Origin: Franzmannia pantelleriensis
GTDB lineage: Bacteria > Pseudomonadota > Gammaproteobacteria > Pseudomonadales > Halomonadaceae
Direction: 5' to 3'
Assembly: GCF_900102875.1 (NCBI RefSeq)
Contig: NZ_FNGH01000009.1
Location: forward strand, 1 to 64,000
DNA: 64,000 bases
The notes beneath the pieces were generated by a model. That model ran no database searches. It was not told where the DNA came from and saw nothing but the letters and a program-made list of their open reading frames with translations. The position numbers and the translations under genes were made by a program. Of this stretch, positions 19,123 through 27,366 are shown one piece after another; position 1 is the first letter of the stretch; each line of letters starts with the position of its first letter.

Positions 19123-19261
19123 GGGCCGCGCTCCGGCAGCAGAGGAATGGAAAGGGGTTGAGGCTCGATGATAGCAGAGCAACCAAACGTGCGGCACCAC
19201 CGCCAGGAAGGCAACGGCCCGCAGCGAGTGCGGGCCGTCAGTGCATGCATGGCGCTGGGCG

Positions 19262-20530
19262 CTAGCCAAAGATCCCCTTGAACATGAAGAAGAAGATGAT
19301 CGCCAGGCCGGCACCGGCCGGCAGGGTGATCAGCCACGACATCACGATGGTGCCGATCACCCGCAGGTTGAGCGCCGCGATGCCGCGTGCCAGGCCCACC
19401 CCCAGCACCGCCCCTACCAGGGTATGGGTGGTGGAGATCGGCAGGCCGGTGCCCGAGGCCAGCACCACGGTAGTGGCCGCCGCCAGGGTCGCGGCAAAGC
19501 CGCGGCTGGGCGTCAGCTCGGTGATGCCGGTGCCCACGGTGGCGATCACCTTGTGACCATAGGTGACCAGCCCGAAGACGATACCGCCGCCGCCGAGGAT
19601 CAGCACCCACCAGGGCACCAGCGCGGCGCTGTCGATCACGCCGTCGCTCTGCACCACGCTGATCACCGCGGCCAGCGGGCCGACCGCGTTGGCCACGTCG
19701 TTGGAGCCGTGGGCGAAGGCCATGGCGCAGGCGGTGAAGATCATCAGCACGCCGAACACCCGCTCCACGCCGGCGTAGCCGAAATGGTCGTCGGCGGGCA
19801 GCGGCAAGACGCTGACACGCCGCTCGAGCAGCACGCCGAGCCCGGCGACGACCAGGCCGATCAGGATCGAGAACAACAGGCTCTGGCCAAAGCTGAGGTC
19901 GAGACCCACATGGGTCAGCCCTTTGGTCAGGGTGACCATGGCGACCACGAAGCCGACCAGGAAGGCGTACATCGGCACGTAGCGCCTGGCCGCTGCGAAC
20001 GGATCCTTGGCCTCGAAGATCAGGTACTGCACGGTCTTGAACAGCATGTAGGCGATGCTGCCGGCCAGCAGCGGCGACACCACCCAGCTCGAGGCGATGG
20101 TGCCCACCTGGCCCCAGGCCACCGCCTCTACCCCTAGCCCCACGGCACCGAAGCCGACGATGGCGCCGACGATGGAGTGGGTGGTGGAGACCGGCCAGCC
20201 GCGCGCCGAGGCGACCATCAGCCAGATCGCCGCGGCCAGCAGCGCCGAGAGCATGCCGTAGACCAGCAGCTCGGGGTTGCCGTCGAGCAGGTCGGGATCG
20301 ATCATCCCCCCACGAATGGTGGAGGTGACCTCCCCGCCGGCCAGCCAAGCGCCGAGGAACTCGAAGATCACGGCGATGATGATCGCCTGCTTGATGGTGA
20401 TCGCCTTGGAGCCTACCGAGGTGCCCATGGCATTGGCGACATCATTGGCGCCCACGCCCCAGGCCATGAAGAAGCCGAAGGCACACGCCAGAATGATGAA
20501 GATTTCACCGTGTTGCGCAATGATCAACAT
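19262..20530 (-). CDS. Low-affinity inorganic phosphate transporter (PiT family)
   Basis: A 422-residue integral membrane protein with two internally repeated PHO-4 halves. The signature GANDVANAMGTSVGSKAI lies near the N-terminus and its repeat AHGSNDVANAVGPLAAV in the second half; each is followed by a STTH motif (PVSTTHSIVGAIVG and PISTTHTLVGAVLG). About 10-12 hydrophobic segments are evident. PiT carriers import phosphate, usually as metal-phosphate with protons or sodium. It is 64 bp downstream of a DUF47 gene, the common pair in which the DUF47 protein modulates the transporter. Confidence 0.93.
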   Translation of the reverse strand: MLIIAQHGEIFIILACAFGFFMAWGVGANDVANAMGTSVGSKAITIKQAIIIAVIFEFLGAWLAGGEVTSTIRGGMIDPDLLDGNPELLVYGMLSALLAAAIWLMVASARGWPVSTTHSIVGAIVGFGAVGLGVEAVAWGQVGTIASSWVVSPLLAGSIAYMLFKTVQYLIFEAKDPFAAARRYVPMYAFLVGFVVAMVTLTKGLTHVGLDLSFGQSLLFSILIGLVVAGLGVLLERRVSVLPLPADDHFGYAGVERVFGVLMIFTACAMAFAHGSNDVANAVGPLAAVISVVQSDGVIDSAALVPWWVLILGGGGIVFGLVTYGHKVIATVGTGITELTPSRGFAATLAAATTVVLASGTGLPISTTHTLVGAVLGVGLARGIAALNLRVIGTIVMSWLITLPAGAGLAIIFFFMFKGIFG

Positions 20531-20594
20531 AGGGTCGGGTCCTATGTGGGTGTCGGGTCAGGACGAGGCAACCGCCGAGGCGGCGTCATGGGCC

Positions 20595-21275
20595 TCAGCG
20601 AGCGGTGAGAATTTGCAGGCGGCTACCGACGCGCTCGGCGCGGTCGGAGAGTTCCCCGATCCAGTCGATGATCTTGTAGAGGAAGATCACGTCCACCGGC
20701 GGCAGCTCGCTCTCCAGCTCGAACAGCTGACGGCGAATCGCCACCTGCTGGTCGTCGGTCTGGTGCTCGAGCTCATGCAGATCGCGAATCAGGTTCTGCA
20801 TCACTTCGTTGACGTTGCGTCCGAAGCCAGACTCGAGCAGCTCCTTGAGCTCCTCCAGGGCCTTGCGCGCCTGGGCCACGGAGGCCACGGCGGTAATCAG
20901 GTAATTGCGCATCGGCTGCGCCAGCGGCTGCGGCATGCGCATGCAGCGCCCCAGCATGATGCCGGTGATGTCGCGGGCCTTGTTGGCGATCTTGTCCTGG
21001 ACGCTGATCAGGTCGAGCAGGTCCGAGCGCGAGACCGGCAGGAACATGGTATTGGGCAGGTTGAGCCGCAGTTCGGTCTTGAGCTCGTCGGCCTGGTGTT
21101 CGAGGTCGGTGATCGCCTCGCGATGGCGGGCAGCGGCGTCCCAGTCCCCGACGAGGGTCGCGTCATAGAACGGCAGCAGCTGGTCGGCACACTCATTGAC
21201 CTTGACGATATGCGCCAGCAGCGGCTGGAATGGCGAACGACCAAACATCGCCGAGAACGGATTCGTGGTTACCAT
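20595..21275 (-). CDS. DUF47 / PhoU-like phosphate transport accessory protein
   Basis: A 226-residue all-helical protein of the TIGR00153/DUF47 family (YkaA-like). It starts MVTTNPFSAMFGRSPFQPL and contains ITDLEHQADELKTEL and SVQDKIANKARDITGIML, the conserved acidic helices related to PhoU. Such proteins are almost always encoded next to a Pit transporter and regulate it, as here, where pit follows in the same operon. No signal peptide or membrane segment is present. The upstream gap carries Pho-box-like repeats. Confidence 0.9.
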   Translation of the reverse strand: MVTTNPFSAMFGRSPFQPLLAHIVKVNECADQLLPFYDATLVGDWDAAARHREAITDLEHQADELKTELRLNLPNTMFLPVSRSDLLDLISVQDKIANKARDITGIMLGRCMRMPQPLAQPMRNYLITAVASVAQARKALEELKELLESGFGRNVNEVMQNLIRDLHELEHQTDDQQVAIRRQLFELESELPPVDVIFLYKIIDWIGELSDRAERVGSRLQILTAR

Positions 21276-21331
21276 AGAGCGGTTTGCGCAGTTGGGAATG
21301 GCGGCGACAGTATAGAGACTGCCACCCCCAG

Positions 21332-21360
21332 CGTCATGAAAAATTCATACAACCGTCATC
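21332..21360 (+). promoter_or_regulatory. Pho-box-like array of 11-bp-phased repeats
   Basis: CGTCATG (21332), ATTCATA (21343) and CGTCATC (21354) repeat with an exact 11-bp period and A/C-rich 4-base spacers, like the two CTGTCAT repeats of a PhoB box. It lies between the DUF47-pit operon and the CYTH gene. The last repeat ends only 16 bp before the CYTH start, so control of the leftward phosphate operon (57 bp away) is more plausible. Confidence 0.35.
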
Positions 21361-21376
21361 CAAGGAACCCTCATTC

Positions 21377-22237
21377 ATGAGCCAGGAAATCGAGCTCAAG
21401 CTCGCCCTCGACCACGATGGCTTCGCCGCCCTGCCCGCGCTGCCGCTGCTGGCCACCGGGGCCGAGCCGCGACGCAGCCTGGTCAATACCTACTTTGACA
21501 CCCCCGAGGGTGACCTGGAGCGCGCCAAGGTCGCACTGCGCATCCGCCAGGTCGGCGAGCGCTGTCTGCAAACCCTGAAAACCAGCGGCGCCGGCAGCGG
21601 CGGGCTCTCCCAGCGCGGCGAGTGGGAGTGGCCCATCGACGGTCCCGACCTGGACCTGGTCGGCCTTGCCGCCCTGCCGCCGATGCGCGACCTGGATGCG
21701 GCCACCCTGGATGCCCTGGCACCACGCTTTCGCACCGACTTTCAGCGCCGTACCTGGCAACTGAAGTGGCACGACAGCCATATCGAGCTGGCCCTGGACC
21801 GGGGCGAGATCGTCGCCGGCAGCCGGCAGGCCGAGATTTGCGAGCTGGAGCTGGAGCTCAAGGCGGGCGAGGTCGCTGCACTGTGGCAACTGGCCGAGAC
21901 CCTCGCCGAGCAGGTCGCGCTGCGCCCGGCCCAGACCAGCAAGGCGGCCCGTGGCGCGGCGCTGGGGGCCAACCAGTGGACGCTGCCCGAAGACGATACC
22001 TCCCCGCGCGCCTGTTTCGATCGCAGCATGGCCGCCCTGGATGCCTACCGCGACAGTCATCAGCCGGCGTTTATCGAGACCGCCCGCGACGCGCTGGCCA
22101 GACTTGCCGTCAACGCCGATGATCGCGACACTCAGGACTTGGCTCGGCGCGCTGCCCAAGGCCTCGACGCGCACGGTCGGCTCGACCTTGCTGGCGGCCA
22201 GGCTGCTCTGGCCCTCGCTCAGCGACTTGCCGACTGA
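21377..22237 (+). CDS. CYTH-domain protein, probable inorganic triphosphatase (short form)
   Basis: A 286-residue protein starting MSQEIELKLALDHDGF; the ATG is preceded by AAGGAACC. The EIELKL motif (ExExK) and the strands VNTYFDTPEGDLERAKVALRIR and LELELKAGEVAALWQLAE define the CYTH tunnel fold, as in E. coli YgiF, which hydrolyses tripolyphosphate. YgiF is about 430 residues with a C-terminal CHAD domain. Here the C-terminal about 80 residues form a short helical segment lacking the CHAD histidine motifs, so the CHAD part is shortened or absent. The neighbouring Pit/DUF47 genes suggest a phosphate theme. Gene symbol withheld because the architecture differs from ygiF. Confidence 0.85.
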   Translation: MSQEIELKLALDHDGFAALPALPLLATGAEPRRSLVNTYFDTPEGDLERAKVALRIRQVGERCLQTLKTSGAGSGGLSQRGEWEWPIDGPDLDLVGLAALPPMRDLDAATLDALAPRFRTDFQRRTWQLKWHDSHIELALDRGEIVAGSRQAEICELELELKAGEVAALWQLAETLAEQVALRPAQTSKAARGAALGANQWTLPEDDTSPRACFDRSMAALDAYRDSHQPAFIETARDALARLAVNADDRDTQDLARRAAQGLDAHGRLDLAGGQAALALAQRLAD

Positions 22238-22254
22238 CGGATCAGGAGGATCCC

Positions 22255-23154
22255 ATGGACCCTGCCCTCAAGCCTGGTGGCGAAGGCCTTCGCACCCGGC
22301 TGTTTCAGATCATCTTCGAGTCGGACACGCCGCTGGCCAAGGGCTTCGATATCGCGCTGATCATTGCCATCCTGGCCAGCGTGCTGATCGTCATGCTCGA
22401 CAGCGTCGAACACCTCAACGCTGCCTACGGCAGCCTGTTCTACTGGCTGGAGTGGGGATTCACGCTGGCGTTCACTCTGGAACTGCTGCTGCGCGTCTAC
22501 TGCCTGGAGCGGCCTCACCAGTACCTCAAGAGCTTCTACGGGGTGGTCGACCTGCTGGCGATCCTGCCAACCTGGTTGCTGCTGGTGGTACCGGGTACCC
22601 AGTCGCTGGTGATGATCCGCCTGCTGCGGGTACTGCGCATCTTCCGCGTGCTGCGGCTGATGCAGTTCGTCGGCGAGGGGCGGCTGCTGGTCGAGGCCCT
22701 CAAGAACAGCTGGCACCAGATCCTGCTGTTCCTGTTCGGGGTGCTGATGATGGTGACGCTGTTTTCGTCGCTGATGTACGTGATCGAATCCAACGACGCC
22801 GGTTTTACCAGCATTCCCACTTCGATCTACTGGGGCATCGTCACCCTGACCACGGTGGGCTACGGCGACATCGTGCCGGAGACACCGCTCGGACAGGTCA
22901 TCTCGACACTGGTAATGCTGCTCGGCTACTCGATCATCGCCATCCCCACCGGGGTGTTCTCCGCCGAGGTGATTCGCTCGATTCGCGCCGACCGCTACTC
23001 CGACGAAGCCTGTCCGGGCTGCGGCCACGACCGCCACGAGAAACGCGCCCGCTACTGCCTGCGCTGCGGCACCTGGCTCGACGAAGAGACCCCCGACCCT
23101 AACGCCGAGAAGGAAGAGGACGACGACAACGCCCCCTCCACCGATCCGGCGTAA
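22255..23154 (+). CDS. Voltage-gated-type potassium channel with C-terminal zinc ribbon
   Basis: A 299-residue ion-channel protein starting at ATG 22255 with GGAGGAT upstream. Six-TM layout: S1 near residues 30-50, an arginine-bearing S4-like helix LLRVLRIFRVLRLMQF at about residue 125, and a pore loop with the selectivity filter TTVGYGD at residues 199-205, flanked by S5 and S6. The cytoplasmic tail (about 250-275) has CPGCGHDRHEKRARYCLRC, a CxxC-CxxC zinc ribbon, followed by an acidic tail. The pore identifies a K+-selective channel; the zinc ribbon is an unusual addition of unknown role, perhaps in redox or metal sensing or assembly. It lies 17 bp after the CYTH gene and probably shares its transcript. 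Confidence 0.88.
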   Translation: MDPALKPGGEGLRTRLFQIIFESDTPLAKGFDIALIIAILASVLIVMLDSVEHLNAAYGSLFYWLEWGFTLAFTLELLLRVYCLERPHQYLKSFYGVVDLLAILPTWLLLVVPGTQSLVMIRLLRVLRIFRVLRLMQFVGEGRLLVEALKNSWHQILLFLFGVLMMVTLFSSLMYVIESNDAGFTSIPTSIYWGIVTLTTVGYGDIVPETPLGQVISTLVMLLGYSIIAIPTGVFSAEVIRSIRADRYSDEACPGCGHDRHEKRARYCLRCGTWLDEETPDPNAEKEEDDDNAPSTDPA

Positions 23155-23162
23155 GGGGGCGT
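23129..23162. terminator. Hairpin between convergent genes
   Basis: ACGCCCCCT at 23129-23137 pairs with AGGGGGCGT at 23154-23162 across a 16-base loop, overlapping the end of the channel gene. It sits exactly between the convergent channel gene and yciO and may serve as a bidirectional terminator, but there is no U tract. Confidence 0.3.
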
Positions 23163-23173
23163 CGCGACCGGGC

Positions 23174-23797
23174 TCAGACCTGGAACGGCGACGGGTCGCC
23201 GCGGCCTTCACGCACGATGACCGGTGGTAGGTCGCGCAGGTCGACCACGGTGGTCGGCTCCAGATGGCAGGCACCGCCGTCGATGATCAAGTCGAGATGG
23301 GCGCCGAAGCGTTCGCGAATCTCATCGGGGTCGGTCATCGGCAGCTCCTCGCCAACCGGGATCAGCGTCACGCTCATCAGCGGCTCGCCCAGCGCCTTGA
23401 GCAGCGCGTGGGTAATCCGGTGGTCGGGCACCCGCACGCCGATCGAGCGCCGCTTGGGGTGCAGCAATAGCCTGGGCACTTCCGAGGTGGCATTGAGGAT
23501 GAAGGTGTAGGGCCCAGGTGTATGGGTCTTGAGCAGGCGGAACACGGCGTTGTCGACCTTGGCATAGGTACCGATCTCCGACAGGTCGGAGCACACCAGG
23601 GTGAAGTTGTGCTTGTCATCCAGCGAGCGCAGCCACTTGATCTTCTCGATCGCCTTCTTGTCACCGAGATGACAGCCCAGCGCGTAGCCGGAGTCGGTAG
23701 GATAGGCGACCACTCCGCCCTGGCGAATGATCGTCAGCGCCTGGTCGATCAGGCGTTTCTGGGGATTTTCCGGGTGCAGTTGGAAGAACTGGGTCAT
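23174..23797 (-). CDS. yciO: YciO-type Sua5/YrdC family protein
   Basis: A 207-residue YrdC-fold protein. The start is ATG at 23797 (MTQFFQLHPENPQKRLIDQA), with AAGGAG upstream; an ATG six bases earlier is out of frame. The core has GGVVAYPTDSGYALGCHLGD, the conserved KxR-x2-SxN-like region given here as KWLRSLDDKHNFTLVC, and PGPYTFILNAT. These mark the YciO branch and not TsaC itself. TsaC makes threonylcarbamoyl-AMP for tRNA t6A; YciO proteins share the fold, but their in vivo role is less clear. It is followed (minus strand, upstream) by the PHP-domain gene, as yciO and yciV neighbour each other in E. coli. Confidence 0.88.
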   Translation of the reverse strand: MTQFFQLHPENPQKRLIDQALTIIRQGGVVAYPTDSGYALGCHLGDKKAIEKIKWLRSLDDKHNFTLVCSDLSEIGTYAKVDNAVFRLLKTHTPGPYTFILNATSEVPRLLLHPKRRSIGVRVPDHRITHALLKALGEPLMSVTLIPVGEELPMTDPDEIRERFGAHLDLIIDGGACHLEPTTVVDLRDLPPVIVREGRGDPSPFQV

Positions 23798-23883
23798 GGC
23801 ATGACTCCTTGTCGCGTGTTGCTTCAGCCTAAACGGCCGACCGCCAAAGGGCGACCCTAGGCCTTGCCAGTATTGGAAAATGC

Positions 23884-24783
23884 CTAGGCCGCGGCGAAGG
23901 CGGCCAGCGCCGGGTGCCTCCACACCGGCCTCACCGCACTGCGCGGTGCCGGGCTCATGCTGCCCGGTGCCAGCGCCCCGCCGGGAAAGTGAAAGTCGCT
24001 ACCCAGCGAGGCGTAGAGGCCGCGCTCGTCGAGTTGGCGCGCCAGGTCGCGGGTGGTATCCGGGTTCTGGTAGCCGCTGATCAGCTCGGCGGCCTCGCCG
24101 CCGGCGGCGGTGAAGTCGTCGAGCAACAGGCCACGCTTGCGCCGCGTGGTGCCATAGCGCAGCGGATGCGCCAACACCGCCACCCCGCCTGCATCGCGGA
24201 TCCACTCCACCGCGGTGGAGATGAACGGCCAATGGGCCTTGACGTCGCCGGGCTTACCGCTGCCCAGGTGCTTCTTGAAGGCGGTCTTGATGTCGGGCGT
24301 GATGCCGGCGGCGACTAGCGCCCGGGCGAAGTCCGGGCGGCCCAGCGGGCGTGGGCCACCGGCCTGTTCGCGAGCACGCGCCAGGGCGTCGTCGAGGCCC
24401 AGTTTCTCCATGCGCCGGGCGATCTCCTCGGCACGCGCCTCGCGGGCCGCGGCCTGGGCCACCAGGCCCGCCTCGAGGCTGCCACACACGCCCTGGGGCA
24501 GTAGCGCCACGATGTGGATATTCATGCCGCGCCACTGGGTCGAGAGTTCGGTGGCGGGCATCACGCGCATCCCCAGGGCCTGGGCCGCCTCCTCGGCCTC
24601 GGCCACGCCGGCCACGGTGTCGTGATCGGTCAGGGCAAGCCGGGTCAGGCCGCGGGCCTGGCACAGCGCCACCAGCTCACGAGGCGACATGGCGCCGTCC
24701 GAGGCGGTGGAGTGCATATGCAGGTCGATACCACTAACACCTTCCAACGATGTCGGCAGGGGAACGAGTGAGGTCATTGGCAT
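23884..24783 (-). CDS. rnmA: PHP-domain phosphoesterase RnmA/TrpH (YciV-like)
   Basis: A 299-residue member of the PHP family. The start is placed at ATG 24783 ([18 protein letters not shown]); ATG 24777 is an alternative. Metal-binding motifs: [16 protein letters not shown] near the N-terminus, [11 protein letters not shown], and [16 protein letters not shown] near the C-terminus, with [12 protein letters not shown] between. E. coli YciV/RnmA is a 5'-3' exonuclease that matures the 5' ends of rRNAs and also removes phosphates from pAp. It probably forms a unit with yciO (86 bp apart). Length agrees with the family (about 290). Confidence 0.9.
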   Translation of the reverse strand: MPMTSLVPLPTSLEGVSGIDLHMHSTASDGAMSPRELVALCQARGLTRLALTDHDTVAGVAEAEEAAQALGMRVMPATELSTQWRGMNIHIVALLPQGVCGSLEAGLVAQAAAREARAEEIARRMEKLGLDDALARAREQAGGPRPLGRPDFARALVAAGITPDIKTAFKKHLGSGKPGDVKAHWPFISTAVEWIRDAGGVAVLAHPLRYGTTRRKRGLLLDDFTAAGGEAAELISGYQNPDTTRDLARQLDERGLYASLGSDFHFPGGALAPGSMSPAPRSAVRPVWRHPALAAFAAA

Positions 24784-24871
24784 GACGCCGACAGGCGTCT
24801 TTGTCAGAATAGGGAGTCCATGGTGCGCGCCGCGCGCCAGGGGGTCAATCACTACTCAAGGAAGCCCTGAG

Positions 24872-25171
24872 ATGCTCTATGCGATCATCAGTGAAGACGT
24901 GAAGAACAGCCTCGAGCGGCGTATGGCGGCTCGCCCCGACCATCTTGCCCGCCTCGAGAAGCTGCGCGACGAGGGCCGCCTGATCCTCGCCGGCCCGCAC
25001 CCGGCGGTGGACAGCGACAACCCCGGCGACGCCGGATTCAGCGGTAGCCTGGTGGTGGCCGAATTCGACGACCTGAGCGCCGCCCAATCCTGGGCCGACG
25101 CCGACCCCTTCGTGATCGCCGGGGTCTACGCCAAGGTCACGGTCAAGCCGTTCAAGAAAGTCCTTCCTTAA
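24872..25171 (+). CDS. yciI: YciI-like protein
   Basis: A 99-residue ferredoxin-like dimeric protein. It starts [18 protein letters not shown] and contains [20 protein letters not shown] and [20 protein letters not shown]. These are the conserved His and Asp positions of the YCII family. E. coli YciI has the same length. The precise biochemical role is not settled. It diverges from rnmA across about 90 bp, and the yciI/yciO/yciV neighbourhood recalls enteric genomes. Shine-Dalgarno AAGGAAG precedes the ATG. Confidence 0.9.
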   Translation: MLYAIISEDVKNSLERRMAARPDHLARLEKLRDEGRLILAGPHPAVDSDNPGDAGFSGSLVVAEFDDLSAAQSWADADPFVIAGVYAKVTVKPFKKVLP

Positions 25172-25200
25172 CACCACGTTAGGCTGACAAGCCTTAGGTT

Positions 25201-25238
25201 TTCCACAGCCGGACTATACACACCGTCTGTGGAAAACC
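25201..25238. repeat. Inverted repeat with two DnaA-box-like 9-mers
   Basis: TTTTCCACAG (25201-25210) and CTGTGGAAAA (25229-25238) form a perfect 10-bp inverted repeat with an 18-bp spacer, in the gap between yciI and mnmC. Each arm contains TTTTCCACA, one base from the DnaA box TTATCCACA, in opposing orientation. The repeat could also fold as a hairpin ending yciI transcripts, although there is no U tract after it. Confidence 0.5.
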
Positions 25239-25338
25239 CTGTTAGTAGCCCGCGGACGCCTTTTGGCAGGCGCCATGAGATGCCGCCCGGCGAAGATTGC
25301 TCACTTTTTAACCACTCTCCACCGATCGGAGTCCGCCG

Positions 25339-27366
25339 GTGACCGACCGCCCTCGCGATAGCCTCGCTGCCTTGGAAACCGCCCGCCTCGACTGGCAGCG
25401 CGACGACGGTGACCTGGAGACGCCCCATTCGCTGGCCTTCGGCGACGTCTACTTCTCGCGCCAGGACGGCCGCGCCGAAACCGAGCACGTGTTCGTCGAG
25501 GGGAACGATCTGCCCCGGCGCTTTCGCGAGTGGTGCGAGCCACGCCCCTTCGTGATCGGCGAGACCGGGTTTGGCACCGGGCTCAATGTACTCTGCGCCT
25601 GGGCCTGTTTTACCCGCCATGCCTCCCCTGACGCGCGTCTGCATCTGGTCTCCACCGAGAAGTACCCGCTGGCCCGCGCCGACCTCGCCCGCGCGCTGGC
25701 TGCCTGGCCCGAGCTGGCCGAGGCAGCCGCCAGGCTGGTCGACCAGTGGCCCGAGCCGGTGGCCGGCGTGCACCGCCTGTGGCTCGACGAGCGGGTGACG
25801 CTGGACCTGCACTTCGGCGACAGCGCCGAATGCCTGGCGGCCCTCGACGGCCGCGTCGACGCCTGGTTCCTGGACGGCTTCGCGCCGTCGAAGAATCCAC
25901 AGATGTGGCAGCCGGCGCTGTTCGAGGCGATGTCGCGCAAGAGCCGAGACGGCGCCACCTTCGCCACCTTTACCTGCGCCGGGGTGGTCAAGCGCGGACT
26001 CAAGGCGGCCGGCTTCGCCTGGCGCAAGGTGCCGGGCTTCGGCCGCAAGCGCGAGATGCTGGCCGGCGAGATCGCGACAGCCGCCGACGAAGACGCGCGC
26101 CGCACGACACCCTGGTTTACCCCGCCGGCGCCGCGTCCGGCACGCCACGTCGCGGTGATCGGCGCCGGGTTGGCCGGCGCCAGCGTGGCCCACGCCCTGG
26201 CCCGGCGCGGCCTGAGAGTCACGCTGCTCGACCGCGAGGCACCCGGCGCCGGCGCCTCGGGCAACGCCCAGGGGGCGCTGTATATCAAGCTGGCGGTGGC
26301 GCCCAACGCGCATAGCCGGGTCTACCTGGCCGGGCTGCTGCACAGCCGCCGCTGGCTCGAGACGCTCGACCCGGAGGGCGCGCTGTGGCAGCAGAGCGGG
26401 GTGCTGCAGCTGGCCAACGATAGCCGCGAGGCCGAGCGCCAGGCACGCTTCTTGGCCCAACATGCGCTTCCCGGCAGCGTGGTCGAGGGCATCGACGCCA
26501 CCACCCTGGCCGAGCGCAGCGGCCTGCCGCCCCAGGCGTTCAGCGCCGCACGCGCCCTCGACTACCCAGGCGCCGGCTGGGTGCGGCCCCAGGCGCTCTG
26601 CCAGCGGCTTGCCGCCAGCCCCGGGGTGGCCTTTCAGCGTGGCGAGGTGATGCGCTTGACGCCTGCGGGAGAGGGCTGGCGCCTGACGCTGGCCGACGGG
26701 ACCGACCTCGTCGCCGACCAGGTGGTGATCGCCACCGCCCAGCTGGCCAACCGCTTCGACCAGACCGCCGAGCTGCCGCTGCAGGCGATCCGCGGCCAGG
26801 TCAGCCAGGTCAGCCTTCCCGAAGGGATGCCGGTACCGCGCCGGGTGATCTGCGCCGGCGGCTATGTGCCGCCGCCCCAGGAGGGCGTGCTGACCTTCGG
26901 CGCCAGCTTCGCACCCCATGACGAGGGCGACGAGATGCGCGAGGCGGACCACACCACCAACCTGGCCGAGCTGGCGCGTACCCTGCCCGGCTTCGTCGAG
27001 GCGCTGCGTACGGCCGGCGCCGAGCTCGACCCGGCGCGCATGGACGGGCGCGCCGCGGTGCGGGCGGCCAGCCCCGACAAGCTCCCCTACGCCGGGCCGG
27101 TTCCCGACGCCGCGGCCTGGCGCCACGACTACGCGGCCCTGACCAAGGACGCCAAGCGCATTCCTGACACGCCCGGCACCCACCACCCCGGACTGTGGAT
27201 CAGCGCCGCCCACGGCTCGCGGGGGCTGGCCAGCGCGCCGCTGTGCGCCGAGCTGATCGCCTCGAGGATCTGCGACGAACCGCTGCCGCTGCCAATTGAT
27301 CTGGCCGACCAGCTCCACCCGGGGCGGCGGCTGATCCGCGACCTGATCCGTCTCACTCCCCGCTGA
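25339..27366 (+). CDS. mnmC: tRNA 5-methylaminomethyl-2-thiouridine biosynthesis bifunctional protein
   Basis: A 675-residue bifunctional enzyme for the last two steps of mnm5s2U at the wobble base of tRNAs. The N-terminal SAM methyltransferase (about 1-240) has FVIGETGFGTGLNVLCAW and WFLDGFAPSKNPQMW. The C-terminal FAD-dependent oxidoreductase (about 265-660) has the Rossmann motif VAVIGAGLAGASVAHALARR and ends near WISAAHGSRGLASAPLCAEL. The start is GTG at 25339. Both domains are present and full length. It converges with the response regulator, overlapping it tail to tail by 14 bp. Confidence 0.95.
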   Translation: MTDRPRDSLAALETARLDWQRDDGDLETPHSLAFGDVYFSRQDGRAETEHVFVEGNDLPRRFREWCEPRPFVIGETGFGTGLNVLCAWACFTRHASPDARLHLVSTEKYPLARADLARALAAWPELAEAAARLVDQWPEPVAGVHRLWLDERVTLDLHFGDSAECLAALDGRVDAWFLDGFAPSKNPQMWQPALFEAMSRKSRDGATFATFTCAGVVKRGLKAAGFAWRKVPGFGRKREMLAGEIATAADEDARRTTPWFTPPAPRPARHVAVIGAGLAGASVAHALARRGLRVTLLDREAPGAGASGNAQGALYIKLAVAPNAHSRVYLAGLLHSRRWLETLDPEGALWQQSGVLQLANDSREAERQARFLAQHALPGSVVEGIDATTLAERSGLPPQAFSAARALDYPGAGWVRPQALCQRLAASPGVAFQRGEVMRLTPAGEGWRLTLADGTDLVADQVVIATAQLANRFDQTAELPLQAIRGQVSQVSLPEGMPVPRRVICAGGYVPPPQEGVLTFGASFAPHDEGDEMREADHTTNLAELARTLPGFVEALRTAGAELDPARMDGRAAVRAASPDKLPYAGPVPDAAAWRHDYAALTKDAKRIPDTPGTHHPGLWISAAHGSRGLASAPLCAELIASRICDEPLPLPIDLADQLHPGRRLIRDLIRLTPR

